Below, in pieces: positions 1 to 8,225 of a stretch of 64,000 nucleotides of DNA. Within the stretch, counting starts at the first letter, position 1, and each line of letters opens with the position of its first letter. Source of the stretch: an uncultured Bacteroidales bacterium (GTDB lineage: Bacteria > Bacteroidota > Bacteroidia > Bacteroidales > Paludibacteraceae); assembly GCA_934667275.1 (NCBI GenBank), contig CAKULK010000007.1, positions 1-64,000 on the forward strand, in the 5' to 3' direction. The position numbers were made by a program, and so were the translations under genes. Below the pieces are notes generated by a model. It ran no database searches and was not told the origin of the DNA. It saw nothing but the letters and a program-made list of their open reading frames with translations.

Positions 1-97
1 CCGACAAACGAGTCAACTTTATACGTATTTTAACAAAACAAACACGGAAACGAGTCAACCCGAAAACGGACAAAGCAGAGTACGGCAAGGTGGCAGT

Positions 98-152
98 TAT
101 CTACCGTATATCAACCGTGTATCTACCGTATATCTACCGTGTATGTACCGTA
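98..152. repeat. Five tandem copies of an 11-bp repeat
   Basis: Five consecutive 11-mers of the form TATCTACCGTR begin at 98, 109, 120, 131 and 142; copy 2 has A for T at position 5 and copy 5 has G for C at position 4. The period is close to one helical turn, so a protein would meet each copy on the same face. They lie about 240 bp upstream of the xseA promoter. The rest of 1-390 holds one long hairpin (220-257) and no gene I can support. Confidence 0.85.
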
Positions 153-219
153 GTTGTCGGCGTGAGGACAGCGTAAAGACAGCGGGGATGAAACATACTA
201 ATTTGTGCAATTCAAAATG

Positions 220-257
220 CTGTACTGCACAAAAAAGCACTTTTTTATGCAATACAG
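220..257. terminator. Long imperfect hairpin upstream of xseA
   Basis: CTGTA/TACAG, TGCA/TGCA and AAAAAAG/CTTTTTT pair around a two-base loop, with two single mismatches between the blocks. The A and T tracts would let it act as a terminator in either direction, for example for a gene left of the window. It could also be a binding site. Confidence 0.5.
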
Positions 258-390
258 GTGTGTATATTGAATAAAAAGTGCAGCGTCACACCTGCTTTGT
301 TTGGTGGGGATAAGAGACCCTAAACGGATACAAGAAAGATACAAAAAGGATACAAAAAGTCCGGTTACGTGCAGGAATATCGTCTTCTGA

Positions 391-422
391 GTTGTACAAA
401 CCAAGGATTGTTTGTACCTTTG
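391..422 (+). promoter_or_regulatory. Bacteroidota-type promoter of xseA
   Basis: GTTG at 391-394 and TACCTTTG at 415-422 match the -33 and -7 elements of the Bacteroidota primary sigma factor with normal spacing. The predicted transcript starts about 50 bp before the xseA ATG. Confidence 0.75.
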
Positions 423-478
423 CGGTTGCGTAGAGGGAACCATTTCTCAAAAAGGACACAAAAAACAGGTGCAAATAT

Positions 479-1678
479 ATGGGGCACAAAGCAGTAAAGG
501 GTATGGAGCAATACAGTCTGTCGGAGTTATGCAGTGTGATAGGTGACGCCATCGAGGCAGGGTTGCCCGAGTTGTACTGGGTGCGGGCTGAGATAGCGTC
601 ACTGAGCGTGCGCGGGCACTGCTACATGGAGTTGGTGGAGAAAGCCGAGAAAGGTATTCTTGCCGCCAAGGTGCGTGCCACATGCTGGAGCAACATGTAC
701 CACATCCTGAGCGCGTACTTCGAACAGGAGACGGGACAGGCACTGCATACGGGTATGCAGGTGCTGCTGCAGGTGAGCGTGGAGTGGCACGCGGTGTACG
801 GGCTGAGCCTCAATATCCAGAATATCGACCCCACCTACACGCTGGGCGACCTTGCGAAGCAGCGTCAGCAGACATTGCTGCGGTTGCAGGAAGACGGCGT
901 GATGGAGTTGCAGCAGAGTTTGAATATCCCCTCCCTGCCCAGGCGCATCGCCGTGGTATCGGCACAGGAGGCTGCGGGGTATGGTGACTTCTGTGACCAG
1001 TTGGCTCACAATGTAATAGGGTTTCGGTTTATGCCGACCTTGTTCGCCGCCACCATGCAGGGCGAGAACGCCGCCGCGTCCATCATACGCGCGTTGCAGA
1101 CGATTGCGCGGGAGGAAGAGCGTTGGGACGTGGTGGTGATGATTCGCGGAGGCGGTGCCACTACCGATTTGTCGTGCTTCGACGACTATATGCTCGCCAG
1201 CCACTGCGCGCAGTTTCCGCTGCCTATCATCGCGGGCATCGGGCACACACGCGACGTGAGCGTGGTGGATATGGTGGTGCATACGAGCGTGAAGACCCCG
1301 ACTGCCGCAGCCCAGTTCCTGATAGGACTTGTGGAGACGCAAGCCGCCCGACTGGAGACGCTGAACAGCCGCCTGTTGGGGGCGACACAGCGTATGCTGC
1401 AGACGGAGAAAGACAGGCTGGTGCGGTATCAACAAAGCCTGCGGATGACGGCACAGCGGCTGCTCCTCGGTGAAAGGAACAGACTTGCTATCTTGCAGAA
1501 AACCATTGAGTTGCACTCGCCAGAGCGTATCTATCGCATGGGGTACAGCCTAATGATGTGCAACGGCAAGCCCGTCCGCAGCGTGAACGATGTGCCCGTG
1601 GGTGCGAAGATGACGACGCACCTGCAGGACGGCACAGTGGAGAGCACGGTGGACGCCACTCGGAGTTTGACGAAATGA
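479..1678 (+). CDS. xseA: Exodeoxyribonuclease VII large subunit
   Basis: Catalytic subunit of exonuclease VII, a cytoplasmic enzyme that degrades single-stranded DNA to oligonucleotides. The 399 residues fit the family. An N-terminal OB-fold (about residues 10-110) is followed by the catalytic domain with the family blocks RIAVVSAQEAAGYGDF, VVVMIRGGGATTDL and IIAGIGHTRDVSVVD, and then an Arg/Gln-rich helical tail. The start at 479 is the first ATG after the promoter; an in-frame ATG at 503 (MEQYSLSEL) aligns better with typical N-termini and may be the real start. The stop overlaps the next gene as ATGA. No xseB-like small ORF follows, so the small subunit is presumably encoded elsewhere. 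Confidence 0.95.
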   Translation: MGHKAVKGMEQYSLSELCSVIGDAIEAGLPELYWVRAEIASLSVRGHCYMELVEKAEKGILAAKVRATCWSNMYHILSAYFEQETGQALHTGMQVLLQVSVEWHAVYGLSLNIQNIDPTYTLGDLAKQRQQTLLRLQEDGVMELQQSLNIPSLPRRIAVVSAQEAAGYGDFCDQLAHNVIGFRFMPTLFAATMQGENAAASIIRALQTIAREEERWDVVVMIRGGGATTDLSCFDDYMLASHCAQFPLPIIAGIGHTRDVSVVDMVVHTSVKTPTAAAQFLIGLVETQAARLETLNSRLLGATQRMLQTEKDRLVRYQQSLRMTAQRLLLGERNRLAILQKTIELHSPERIYRMGYSLMMCNGKPVRSVNDVPVGAKMTTHLQDGTVESTVDATRSLTK

Positions 1679-2625
1679 GACGGAAAGACAGGGACTCACA
1701 TATTGTGTTTCTGCTCACCCGCGAGCAGTGGTTGGGGGTGGCGATATTAGTGGTGCTGGCTGTGGGTACGGCGGTGCTGCTGCATTTCTTCCACAAGCCG
1801 CAACCCGCTATCGATGTGGCAGTTACGGATTCTACCATGACCGCCTTTGCCGCGCACCAAGCCCGCGAAGACAGTCTGCACAAGGCGCAATGGCGGCAGC
1901 GGTACAAGCGCGATACGATTGCGATAGTGCTGCAACCTTTCGACCCAAACACCGCCGACAGCAGTACGCTCGTTCACCTCGGACTCAAGCCTTGGCAGGC
2001 GCGCAATATGCTGAAATACAGAGCCAAAGGCGGCAAGTACCGCCAACCGGAAGACTTGCGCAGGCTCTACGGAATGACGGACAGCCTGTATGCCGTGCTG
2101 GAGCCGTACGTACGGATTGCGGAGGATACGGCGCGGGTGGATAGTGTGCGGCGCGATAGTGTTCCGCGGTATGTGAGCACGAAACGCGATACGGTGCTCA
2201 ATCTGCGCACGGCGGACACCACGGAGTTGAAGATGATACGGGGAATAGGTTCGTACACGGCGCGGGAGATAGTGAGGTACCGTGCACGCTTGGGTGGGTT
2301 TGTAAGCACAGGACAACTGCTTGATATTCAGGCGGTACAGCGTGCCGTTGCCTATCGTCAAGAGAAAGACACTACATACACACAAGATAGCCTGCTGTGC
2401 CATTTCGTATTGGATAGTGTGGTGGTGAAGACGCTGCCTGTCAACAAGTTGCGTGTGGAGCAGCTGCAACGCCACCCATATATCAGTTTCACGCAAGCCA
2501 AAGCCCTGTACGAACTGCGCCGTCGCCGTATCCATCTCAACTCTGCTGCCGACCTGCAACGGTTGGATTGCTTCACGGAAGAGGAATTGCAAAGGGTGCT
2601 ACCGTATATCAGTTTTGAGCGGTAG
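1675..2625 (+). CDS. Membrane-anchored helix-hairpin-helix (ComEA-like) protein
   Basis: A 316-residue protein translationally coupled to xseA. One N-terminal membrane helix (about 16-38) is followed by a linker and three helix-hairpin-helix units: about 88-148 (FDPNTADSSTL...), 174-220 (LNLRTADTTELKMIRGIG) and 254-313 (LPVNKLRVEQL). The 'N.A...L..I.GIG...A..I..YR' pattern is that of ComEA-family DNA-binding domains. The anchor suggests DNA binding on the outer face of the inner membrane, either in DNA uptake or as an uncharacterised Bacteroidota HhH protein. Coupling to a single-strand nuclease fits a DNA-processing role, but that is inference. It overlaps the convergent phosphoesterase gene by 17 bp. 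Confidence 0.85.
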   Translation: MRRKDRDSHIVFLLTREQWLGVAILVVLAVGTAVLLHFFHKPQPAIDVAVTDSTMTAFAAHQAREDSLHKAQWRQRYKRDTIAIVLQPFDPNTADSSTLVHLGLKPWQARNMLKYRAKGGKYRQPEDLRRLYGMTDSLYAVLEPYVRIAEDTARVDSVRRDSVPRYVSTKRDTVLNLRTADTTELKMIRGIGSYTAREIVRYRARLGGFVSTGQLLDIQAVQRAVAYRQEKDTTYTQDSLLCHFVLDSVVVKTLPVNKLRVEQLQRHPYISFTQAKALYELRRRRIHLNSAADLQRLDCFTEEELQRVLPYISFER

Positions 2626-3643
2626 GAGAAGTGTGACGGAGGGTGATGAGGGTGATTTCGGAGGGGCAGTTAATACGTATGGGAGCAGTACAGCCAATGC
2701 CCTCGTTTACATAGAGAGACTGGGCGGAATGGTGGTACCAGCCTGCGGATTGGCGGAACATAAGGTCGGAGAGGGCGTGCCCGAAAATGCGCATTTGTCC
2801 TGCGTGGGTGTGTCCGCTGAGAGTCAAGGATATGGGTGTCTTGTCCACAACCTCTGCCATCCACTGCGAGGGGTCATGCGAAAGGAGTATGCGGAAACCG
2901 TCCGTGCCCTGCAACGCCTGCGGGAGGTCGCCGCTGTAGATTGTGCGGAAACCCTGTCCATCACACGAAGAATTATCCACCCCCACTATAGTGAGGGTCT
3001 GTATTTCCGAGGTGTCGCCGGTGCTGCGTTTTACCGTAATGTACTGATTACGAAGAAGTTGCCATCCGATGGTGTTGCGCTCGAAGGCGGCAAGGCGTTC
3101 CACCTCGGCGAGACGCTGCTCCTCGGGGAGGAAGCGCGAATAGATGAGCAGGTCGTGGTTGCCCAAGACGCTGACCACGCCATCGGTGGCACGAAGACTG
3201 CGGAGAACATCGATATAGGGTTGCGCTTCTGCCACGCCCTCCGTGACAAGGTCGCCCGTGAAGCAGATGAGGTCGGGCTGCAAGGCATTGATGGAGTCCA
3301 CGATATGCTGCAATGTCGACGGGCGGTCGTCGAAAGTAGAAAGGTGCAAGTCGCTGATATGTACTACTTTGTATCCGTCGAAGGCTACGGGGAGTTCGCT
3401 GCTCGTATAGTCGGTGTGGTTCACCCACAAGCGGAACCGCCCCCAGAAGAAGCCGTACGCCATCACCAGCCATGCCGCAAGGACAAGGGAAAGTGCCGTC
3501 CAACCAAAGGGGGCGTAAGGCGGTGCGGGCTGGTGGCAAAGGCACGCTATCGCATACCAAATGCCGAAAACAAGGTGCGGCAGGACGCACGCCAACACTC
3601 CGAAAAAGAGCACCATTATCAAGGTCATGATAAAAACTTGCAT
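2609..3643 (-). CDS. Membrane-anchored metallophosphoesterase (YkuE/YaeI-like)
   Basis: A 344-residue calcineurin-like phosphoesterase. Two or three hydrophobic helices (about 5-35 and 48-68) precede the catalytic domain. The metal-binding motifs are all present: DLH at 98-100 (HISDLHLSTF), GD at 130-131, GNHD at 161-164, SHDP at 255-258 and GHTHAG at 277-282. Related proteins hydrolyse phosphoesters such as UDP-diacylglucosamine or other envelope substrates; the substrate here is unknown. The ATG at 3643 is preferred over an in-frame TTG at 3649. I see no convincing promoter upstream. Confidence 0.9.
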   Translation of the reverse strand: MQVFIMTLIMVLFFGVLACVLPHLVFGIWYAIACLCHQPAPPYAPFGWTALSLVLAAWLVMAYGFFWGRFRLWVNHTDYTSSELPVAFDGYKVVHISDLHLSTFDDRPSTLQHIVDSINALQPDLICFTGDLVTEGVAEAQPYIDVLRSLRATDGVVSVLGNHDLLIYSRFLPEEQRLAEVERLAAFERNTIGWQLLRNQYITVKRSTGDTSEIQTLTIVGVDNSSCDGQGFRTIYSGDLPQALQGTDGFRILLSHDPSQWMAEVVDKTPISLTLSGHTHAGQMRIFGHALSDLMFRQSAGWYHHSAQSLYVNEGIGCTAPIRINCPSEITLITLRHTSPTAQN

Positions 3644-3751
3644 ATTCAATTACATTTGTTTGCGCAGTAGTCGGTGCAAAAATCATACCAAGTCACAGAA
3701 AAGTGCCGTTTCATACCGACAACCTCACGGCATCCTCATAGGAATCACCTA

Positions 3752-3781
3752 TTGTATATTCAAATAATCGTTGTATCTTTG
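3752..3781 (+). promoter_or_regulatory. Promoter upstream of the T9SS gene remnant
   Basis: TATCTTTG at 3774-3781 is a consensus -7 element, with a partial -33 (TTG at 3752). It would drive transcription into the truncated gene at 3887-4618 and the small peptide behind it, so it may survive from the intact locus. Confidence 0.6.
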
Positions 3782-3886
3782 CAAAAGATTTAACATCAAA
3801 GTGTGGAACAAGACCAAAATTGACTTAGCACAGAAAGCAGAAATTAATGTTCCGTCCCCACACTTTTACATCCGGAAACAGGATAG

Positions 3887-4618
3887 TTCGTTAATGGTGA
3901 GCAATATGCTGGCGGAACTTTTGAGGACATTAACAAAGCCAACGGAAAAGCAGAAGGAGCGACATGGAGTAAGATTGCACCAATGCAAGCGTTCTTCTTG
4001 TTTGCTAATGAGCCTGCCACCATCACTTTGAGTTATGAACAGGCCGTATGGAACACCCTATTGGCTGCAAAATCTGCTGCTCCAAAACGCATAATGGATG
4101 AGGAAGATAATGTGGCAATACGTGTCCACATGACCGCAAAAGATGGTCGTAATGACAAAGTTACCTTGAAAGAGGGAGAAGCATACCACTCTACCAAGAT
4201 GATGAATGAGACCCCGAATGTGAACATCTATGTAGATGCAGAAGCAGGTAACTATTCCACTTTTGTCACAGAAGATTTGGAGGGCACTACGCTGAAGATT
4301 CAAACGAATGACCAAACAGAATACACATTATCGTTTGACCGTTTGAAAGGCGAAACACTTGCTATCAAAGACCTTGAGACAGGTGCAGTAACTGCCATGA
4401 CAGCAGAAAACACCTACACATTCAAGGCTACTGCCAATAGTACTTCACGCCGTTTTGTAATCACACGGAAAGAGGTGCCGAGCAACGTGGAAGAGATTAC
4501 CGTTAGCGGTGCCAAAGGCGTTTACACCATTATGGGGCAATTCTTGGGCGAAAATGTGGACTTGAACACCTTGCCACAAGGCATCTACGTGATAGACGGA
4601 CAAAAATACATTAAGTAA
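3887..4618 (+). pseudogene. C-terminal remnant of a T9SS-secreted protein
   Basis: The coherent frame can be followed back to 3887 (VNGEQYAGGTFEDINKANG...), where a TAG at 3884-3886 interrupts it; the first ATG (3983) lies inside obviously coding sequence. It encodes the last part of a Bacteroidales exported protein: segments such as TWSKIAPMQAFFLFANE and YTFKATANSTSRRFVITRK, then a terminal GVYTIMGQFLGENVDL...GIYVIDGQKYIK of T9SS sorting-tail type. There is no signal peptide, and the N-terminal body is missing between the promoter and this point. I read it as a 5'-truncated gene; a short ORF starting at 3983 (211 aa) could still be translated. A strong hairpin follows directly. Confidence 0.75.
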
Positions 4619-4627
4619 AAATCTATC

Positions 4628-4658
4628 ATCCCGAAGTGCATTGCCTGCACTTCGGGAT
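4628..4658 (+). terminator. Perfect 13-bp hairpin after the T9SS remnant
   Basis: Arms 4628-4640 and 4646-4658 are exact inverted repeats (ATCCCGAAGTGCA) around a 5-base loop, ten bases after the stop. The T-run after it is short, so termination may be partial, letting transcription reach the small peptide gene at 4679. Confidence 0.75.
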
Positions 4659-4678
4659 AATATCTACATTTTTAAGAA

Positions 4679-4798
4679 ATGAAGAAAACATATATCAATC
4701 CCATAACAGAGAAACAAACTGTATATAGCGGCGTAATATGCCGCAGTTATGTAGATGTCAAAGATGATATTAGTGGAGGTGGTGGTAGTCGCGGTTAA
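4679..4798 (+). CDS. 39-residue glycine-tailed small peptide
   Basis: Complete ORF from ATG to TAA. It begins MKKTYINPITEKQTV and ends DDISGGGGSRG, with a single Cys at residue 21. Similar short ORFs with an MKK.YI.P start and a glycine-rich tail occur often in Bacteroidales, commonly near T9SS cargo genes, and their function is not established. There is no hydrophobic signal sequence. It sits between two hairpins (4628-4658 and 4841-4877), which makes a discrete transcriptional unit. A leader-plus-core peptide is conceivable, but no modification enzyme lies nearby. Confidence 0.55.
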   Translation: MKKTYINPITEKQTVYSGVICRSYVDVKDDISGGGGSRG

Positions 4799-4840
4799 CA
4801 CTATATGCCACACATATTATAGTTCTTGACAAACATTTTC

Positions 4841-4877
4841 ATCGGCTGCTTAACATACGTTAGGCAGCCGATTTTAT
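4841..4877 (+). terminator. Rho-independent terminator after the small peptide
   Basis: A 14-bp stem (4841-4854 with 4859-4872, one G-U pair) closes on a four-base loop and runs into TTTTATT. It ends the unit that includes the 39-residue peptide. Confidence 0.85.
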
Positions 4878-4915
4878 TAAAGACATGGGAACGGGCACAG
4901 AATAATGCAACAGGG

Positions 4916-4947
4916 CTTGTGATTGTCGATATTTTGTTGTATCTTTG
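4916..4947 (+). promoter_or_regulatory. Promoter of the SurA-like gene
   Basis: CTTG at 4916-4919 and TATCTTTG at 4940-4947 have Bacteroidota promoter spacing. The ATG is 23 bp after the -7 element, so the leader is very short. Confidence 0.75.
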
Positions 4948-4969
4948 CGGGCTAAATGTGTAAGTATCC

Positions 4970-6364
4970 ATGCAGAATATGAGAGATAAGATATATAGGT
5001 TGTCGCTGTTGGCGGCGATGTGGACAGGTATGGTGTGTGTGGCACCACAAGGGATGATGCCAGGCGCTATGGCGCAGGACAATATCATCGACGAGGTGAT
5101 TTGGGTAGTGGGCGACGAAGCCATCCTCCGCAGCGAGGTGGAGGAAGAGCGGTTGCGGGCGCAATACGAGGGGCAGCCCATTGCGGGCGACCCGTACTGC
5201 GTCATACCCGAGCAGTTGGCGATTCAGAAATTGTTCCTCCACCAGGCGGCGCTGGACTCTATAGAGGCCAACGAGTCGTCCGTGAGCCATCAGGTGGACA
5301 TGCGTATGAACTACTACATCTCGCAGATAGGCAGCAAGGAGAAGATGGAAGAGTACTTCCGCAAGACCAGCAGCGAGATACGCGAGGAGATGATGACCAT
5401 GGTGCGCAACCAGATGATTATCCAGCAGATGCAGAGCAAACTGACCGAGAAGATTCACCCCACGCCCGCCGAGGTACGCCGCTACTACAACAGCCTGAGC
5501 CAGGACTCGCTGCCGATGGTGCCCGCACAAGTAGAGGTGCAGGTACTGAGCATCGAGCCGCCCGTGCCGATTGAGGAGACGGAGCGTATCAAGGGGCAGT
5601 TGCGCGAGTTCACCGAGCGCGTGATGAGCGGCAAGGCGGACTTCAGCATGCTGGCGCGGCTGTACTCGGAGGACACCGAGTCCGCCAAGCGCGGCGGTGA
5701 GTTGGGCTTCGTGGGGCGCGGGCAGTTGGTGAGCGAGTTCGCCGACGTGGCGTTCAACCTCAGCGACCCCAAGCGCGTGTCGCGTATCGTGGAGACCGAG
5801 TACGGCTACCACATCATCCAACTCATCGAGAAGAAAGGCGAGCGCATCAATTGCCGACACATCCTGCTAAAGCCGCGCGTGTCGTATGAGGACAAGCAGA
5901 ATGCCATCGCGCGCTTGGACAGCATCCGCGGGCTGCTGACAGACAACAAGATGTCATTCGAAGAGGCGGTTGCACGTTTCTCCGAGGACAAGTCCACGGT
6001 GATGAGCGGCGGCTTGATGACCAATGCCAACACGGGTGCGAGCAAGTTCGAGTACCAGGACCTGCCCCCCGAGATAGCACGACAGATATACGCTATGCAG
6101 GAAGGCGATGTCAGTCAGCCTTTTGTGATGATGGATCGCACCAAGAATAAGGAGGTCTGCGCCATCGTGCGCCTCAAGACCAAGCGCGATGCCCACAAGG
6201 CAAACCTGACGGATGACTTCCAGGTGGTACGCGGTATGTTGGAGCAGAAACTGGGTGCCGAGACCATCGACCAATGGATTCGCAACAAGCAGAAAGAGGT
6301 GTATGTGGTTATTGACCCGGCATGGCGCGGGTGTGACTTCCAGTATCCGAATTGGGTGCACTAA
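4970..6364 (+). CDS. SurA-like periplasmic peptidyl-prolyl isomerase
   Basis: Periplasmic chaperone and prolyl isomerase for outer-membrane proteins. The 464 residues start with a signal peptide (cleavage likely after GAMA, about residue 35), then a SurA N-terminal chaperone segment (about 38-175). Two parvulin domains follow: about 185-289, with FSMLARLYSEDTESAKRGGELGFV and EYGYHIIQLIEKK, and about 293-400, with RHILLKP and FSEDKSTVMSGG. Length and order match SurA. It lies directly upstream of the OstA-like gene and a small barrel, so the three form an outer-membrane assembly cluster with a promoter at 4916-4947. Confidence 0.92.
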   Translation: MQNMRDKIYRLSLLAAMWTGMVCVAPQGMMPGAMAQDNIIDEVIWVVGDEAILRSEVEEERLRAQYEGQPIAGDPYCVIPEQLAIQKLFLHQAALDSIEANESSVSHQVDMRMNYYISQIGSKEKMEEYFRKTSSEIREEMMTMVRNQMIIQQMQSKLTEKIHPTPAEVRRYYNSLSQDSLPMVPAQVEVQVLSIEPPVPIEETERIKGQLREFTERVMSGKADFSMLARLYSEDTESAKRGGELGFVGRGQLVSEFADVAFNLSDPKRVSRIVETEYGYHIIQLIEKKGERINCRHILLKPRVSYEDKQNAIARLDSIRGLLTDNKMSFEEAVARFSEDKSTVMSGGLMTNANTGASKFEYQDLPPEIARQIYAMQEGDVSQPFVMMDRTKNKEVCAIVRLKTKRDAHKANLTDDFQVVRGMLEQKLGAETIDQWIRNKQKEVYVVIDPAWRGCDFQYPNWVH

Positions 6365-6367
6365 GAG

Positions 6368-6412
6368 ATTTACGATTTACGAATTTACGATGTACGATTT
6401 GATGTACGATTT
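6368..6412. repeat. Short TTTACGA-type direct repeats
   Basis: The gap between the SurA-like and OstA-like genes is almost wholly made of reiterated (T)TTACGA / TGTACGA units. A similar stretch (GCGAATTTACGATTT) lies upstream of dnaG near 58858-58873. Low-complexity spacer of unknown role. Confidence 0.6.
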
Positions 6413-6421
6413 ATTGTGTGA

Positions 6422-8218
6422 TTGAATTATTTTCCGCTGTTGATTAAGGTGCCGGTACTTCGTTGTTATATTGCAGTGTTGCTGTTGTGTATGGGTGTTG
6501 CCGCCTATGCGCAGGAGCCTGTGCGGGAGTTGGCGGCGCAAGATCCGGCTGAGCAGCAAGCCCCCAAAAAGGACACCACGAAGACCTCGATGGTGTATCT
6601 TGAGCACTCGGAGACACTGTCTTTCGACGAGAAGCGCTTGCCCGACGCGCAGATACTGCGGGGCAATGTGTGTTTCCGCCATGACTCGGCGCTGATGTAC
6701 TGCGACTCCGCCTATTTCTTCGACAAGGAGAACTCGCTCCATGCCTTCGGGCATGTGCACCTCGTGCAGGGCGACAGCATTGAGGGTTTCGGAGATGTGC
6801 TTTTCTATAATGGCAATACGCGCATGGCACGCCTGCGCCGTCGCGTGCGCCTGATACACCGGCAGACTACTCTCACCACGGACAGTCTGAACTACGACCG
6901 GCAGCGTAATATCGCCTACTACTTTGCAGGTGGAGCCATCCGCGACAGCCTCAACACCCTTACCTCGCGGTGGGGGCAGTACACGCCCGACAACTACCGT
7001 GCCCTCTTCCGCGGGACGGTGAAGTTGGACAATCCAAAGTTCGTACTCACCGCCGACACACTTTGTTACAATACCGACACCCACCGCGCCGACCTCGTGG
7101 GGCCGACGCAGATTGTGTACGAGCAGGAGACCACCATCCACTCCTCCAAAGGCTGGTACAACACTGAGACCGAGCACTCGATGCTGCTCAACCGCTCACG
7201 GATTGTGCACGACGACGGCAAGACCCTCACGGGCGATACTATCTACTACGACAAACTGGCAGGCTACGGGCAGACTATCGGCAACATCGCCACCCATGAC
7301 TCTGCCAACCACCTCAGCCTCTACGGGCAGTATAGTGAGATGTGGGAAGACGGGCGGCACGGCTACGTCACCGACAGCGCAATGATGGTGGACTGGTCCG
7401 ACTCGCTCAACTACACCTACCTTCACGCCGACACCCTCTACACCGAGGAGGTGCCTTACCGCGTGTTCTCGCTCATGCCGCGCGACAGCATCATGGTGGA
7501 CTCCGTGATGCAGGCACAGCAGCCCGACACCCTCTGGCGGGACACCGCCTACCAACAGGTGCGGGCTTTCTACCACGTGCGCATCTATCGCGACGACGTG
7601 CAGGCGGTGTGCGACTCCATGCGCTATCACGGTCGCGACTCCGTGATTACCTTGTTCGGCAACCCCGTCTGCTGGAACGAGAGCAATCAGATATCCGCTG
7701 ACCTTATTGATATACACATACACAACGACAATCTCGACCACCTCCACGGCACAGGCAACGCCATTGCCATCAAGCGCGAGGGCAGCAACGAATACGACCA
7801 ACTGAGCGGCAAGGAGATGTTCGCCTACCTGCGCGACAACGAAGTGTACCTTGTGGACGTGCGTGGCAATGCCGAGACCATCTTCTACCCGCGCGAAGAC
7901 GACGGCACCTTCTTGGGCGTGAACAAGACGCAGAGCAGTTTCGTCAAACTGTACATCGAGGACCGCAAGATTCACCACGTAGTGTTCACCACGACCACCA
8001 CGGGTACCATGTACCCACTCGACCAGATAGCCGAGCAGGACACGCGCCTTGGCACATTCTTCTGGGCGGAGGCGGAACGCCCGCGCCGACCGGGTGACAT
8101 ATTCCTACACCCCGACCGCACGGAGCGTCCCAAGCAGGGCGCAGTGTCTGCCGCAGCCGATGATGAGGAAGAGGAGCAGGAGGAGGCTGTTCCTCGCAGT
8201 AAGAAACGTAGAAAATAA
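6422..8218 (+). CDS. OstA-like (LptD/LptA-related) outer-membrane biogenesis protein
   Basis: A 598-residue exported protein. An N-terminal hydrophobic signal (CYIAVLLLCMGVAAYA) is followed by long runs of the beta-jellyroll 'D(T/S)LxYxxxxxxAxxxGxV' pattern of OstA-N/LptA domains, for example DSLNYDRQRNIAYYFAGGA and DTLCYNTDTHRADLVGP. Relatives carry or insert lipopolysaccharide, so a role in LPS transport next to a SurA-like chaperone is reasonable, although the usual C-terminal LptD barrel is not obvious. The tail is acidic then basic (DDEEEEQEEAVPRSKKRRK). The start is odd: an in-frame TGA directly precedes 6422 and no ATG precedes the signal, so TTG at 6422 (or a later TTG/GTG) must be used. 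Confidence 0.85.
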   Translation: MNYFPLLIKVPVLRCYIAVLLLCMGVAAYAQEPVRELAAQDPAEQQAPKKDTTKTSMVYLEHSETLSFDEKRLPDAQILRGNVCFRHDSALMYCDSAYFFDKENSLHAFGHVHLVQGDSIEGFGDVLFYNGNTRMARLRRRVRLIHRQTTLTTDSLNYDRQRNIAYYFAGGAIRDSLNTLTSRWGQYTPDNYRALFRGTVKLDNPKFVLTADTLCYNTDTHRADLVGPTQIVYEQETTIHSSKGWYNTETEHSMLLNRSRIVHDDGKTLTGDTIYYDKLAGYGQTIGNIATHDSANHLSLYGQYSEMWEDGRHGYVTDSAMMVDWSDSLNYTYLHADTLYTEEVPYRVFSLMPRDSIMVDSVMQAQQPDTLWRDTAYQQVRAFYHVRIYRDDVQAVCDSMRYHGRDSVITLFGNPVCWNESNQISADLIDIHIHNDNLDHLHGTGNAIAIKREGSNEYDQLSGKEMFAYLRDNEVYLVDVRGNAETIFYPREDDGTFLGVNKTQSSFVKLYIEDRKIHHVVFTTTTTGTMYPLDQIAEQDTRLGTFFWAEAERPRRPGDIFLHPDRTERPKQGAVSAAADDEEEEQEEAVPRSKKRRK

Positions 8219-8225
8219 TCTGATT

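Noticed and set aside
3650..3720. Promoter for the metallophosphoesterase gene
   Set aside because: The best minus-strand candidate (GATTTTTG near 3677-3684) misses the consensus and has no -33 partner.
4952..5860. Long minus-strand ORF (302 codons) opposite the SurA-like gene
   Set aside because: Composition (His/Leu/Val rich) is the shadow of a GC-rich gene on the other strand. The same applies to 599-1516, 1747-2592, 7196-7978 and 47579-48556.
6365..6421. Small RNA or promoter in the gap before the OstA-like gene
   Set aside because: Only TTTACGA-like repeats; no TAnnTTTG element or stable hairpin.
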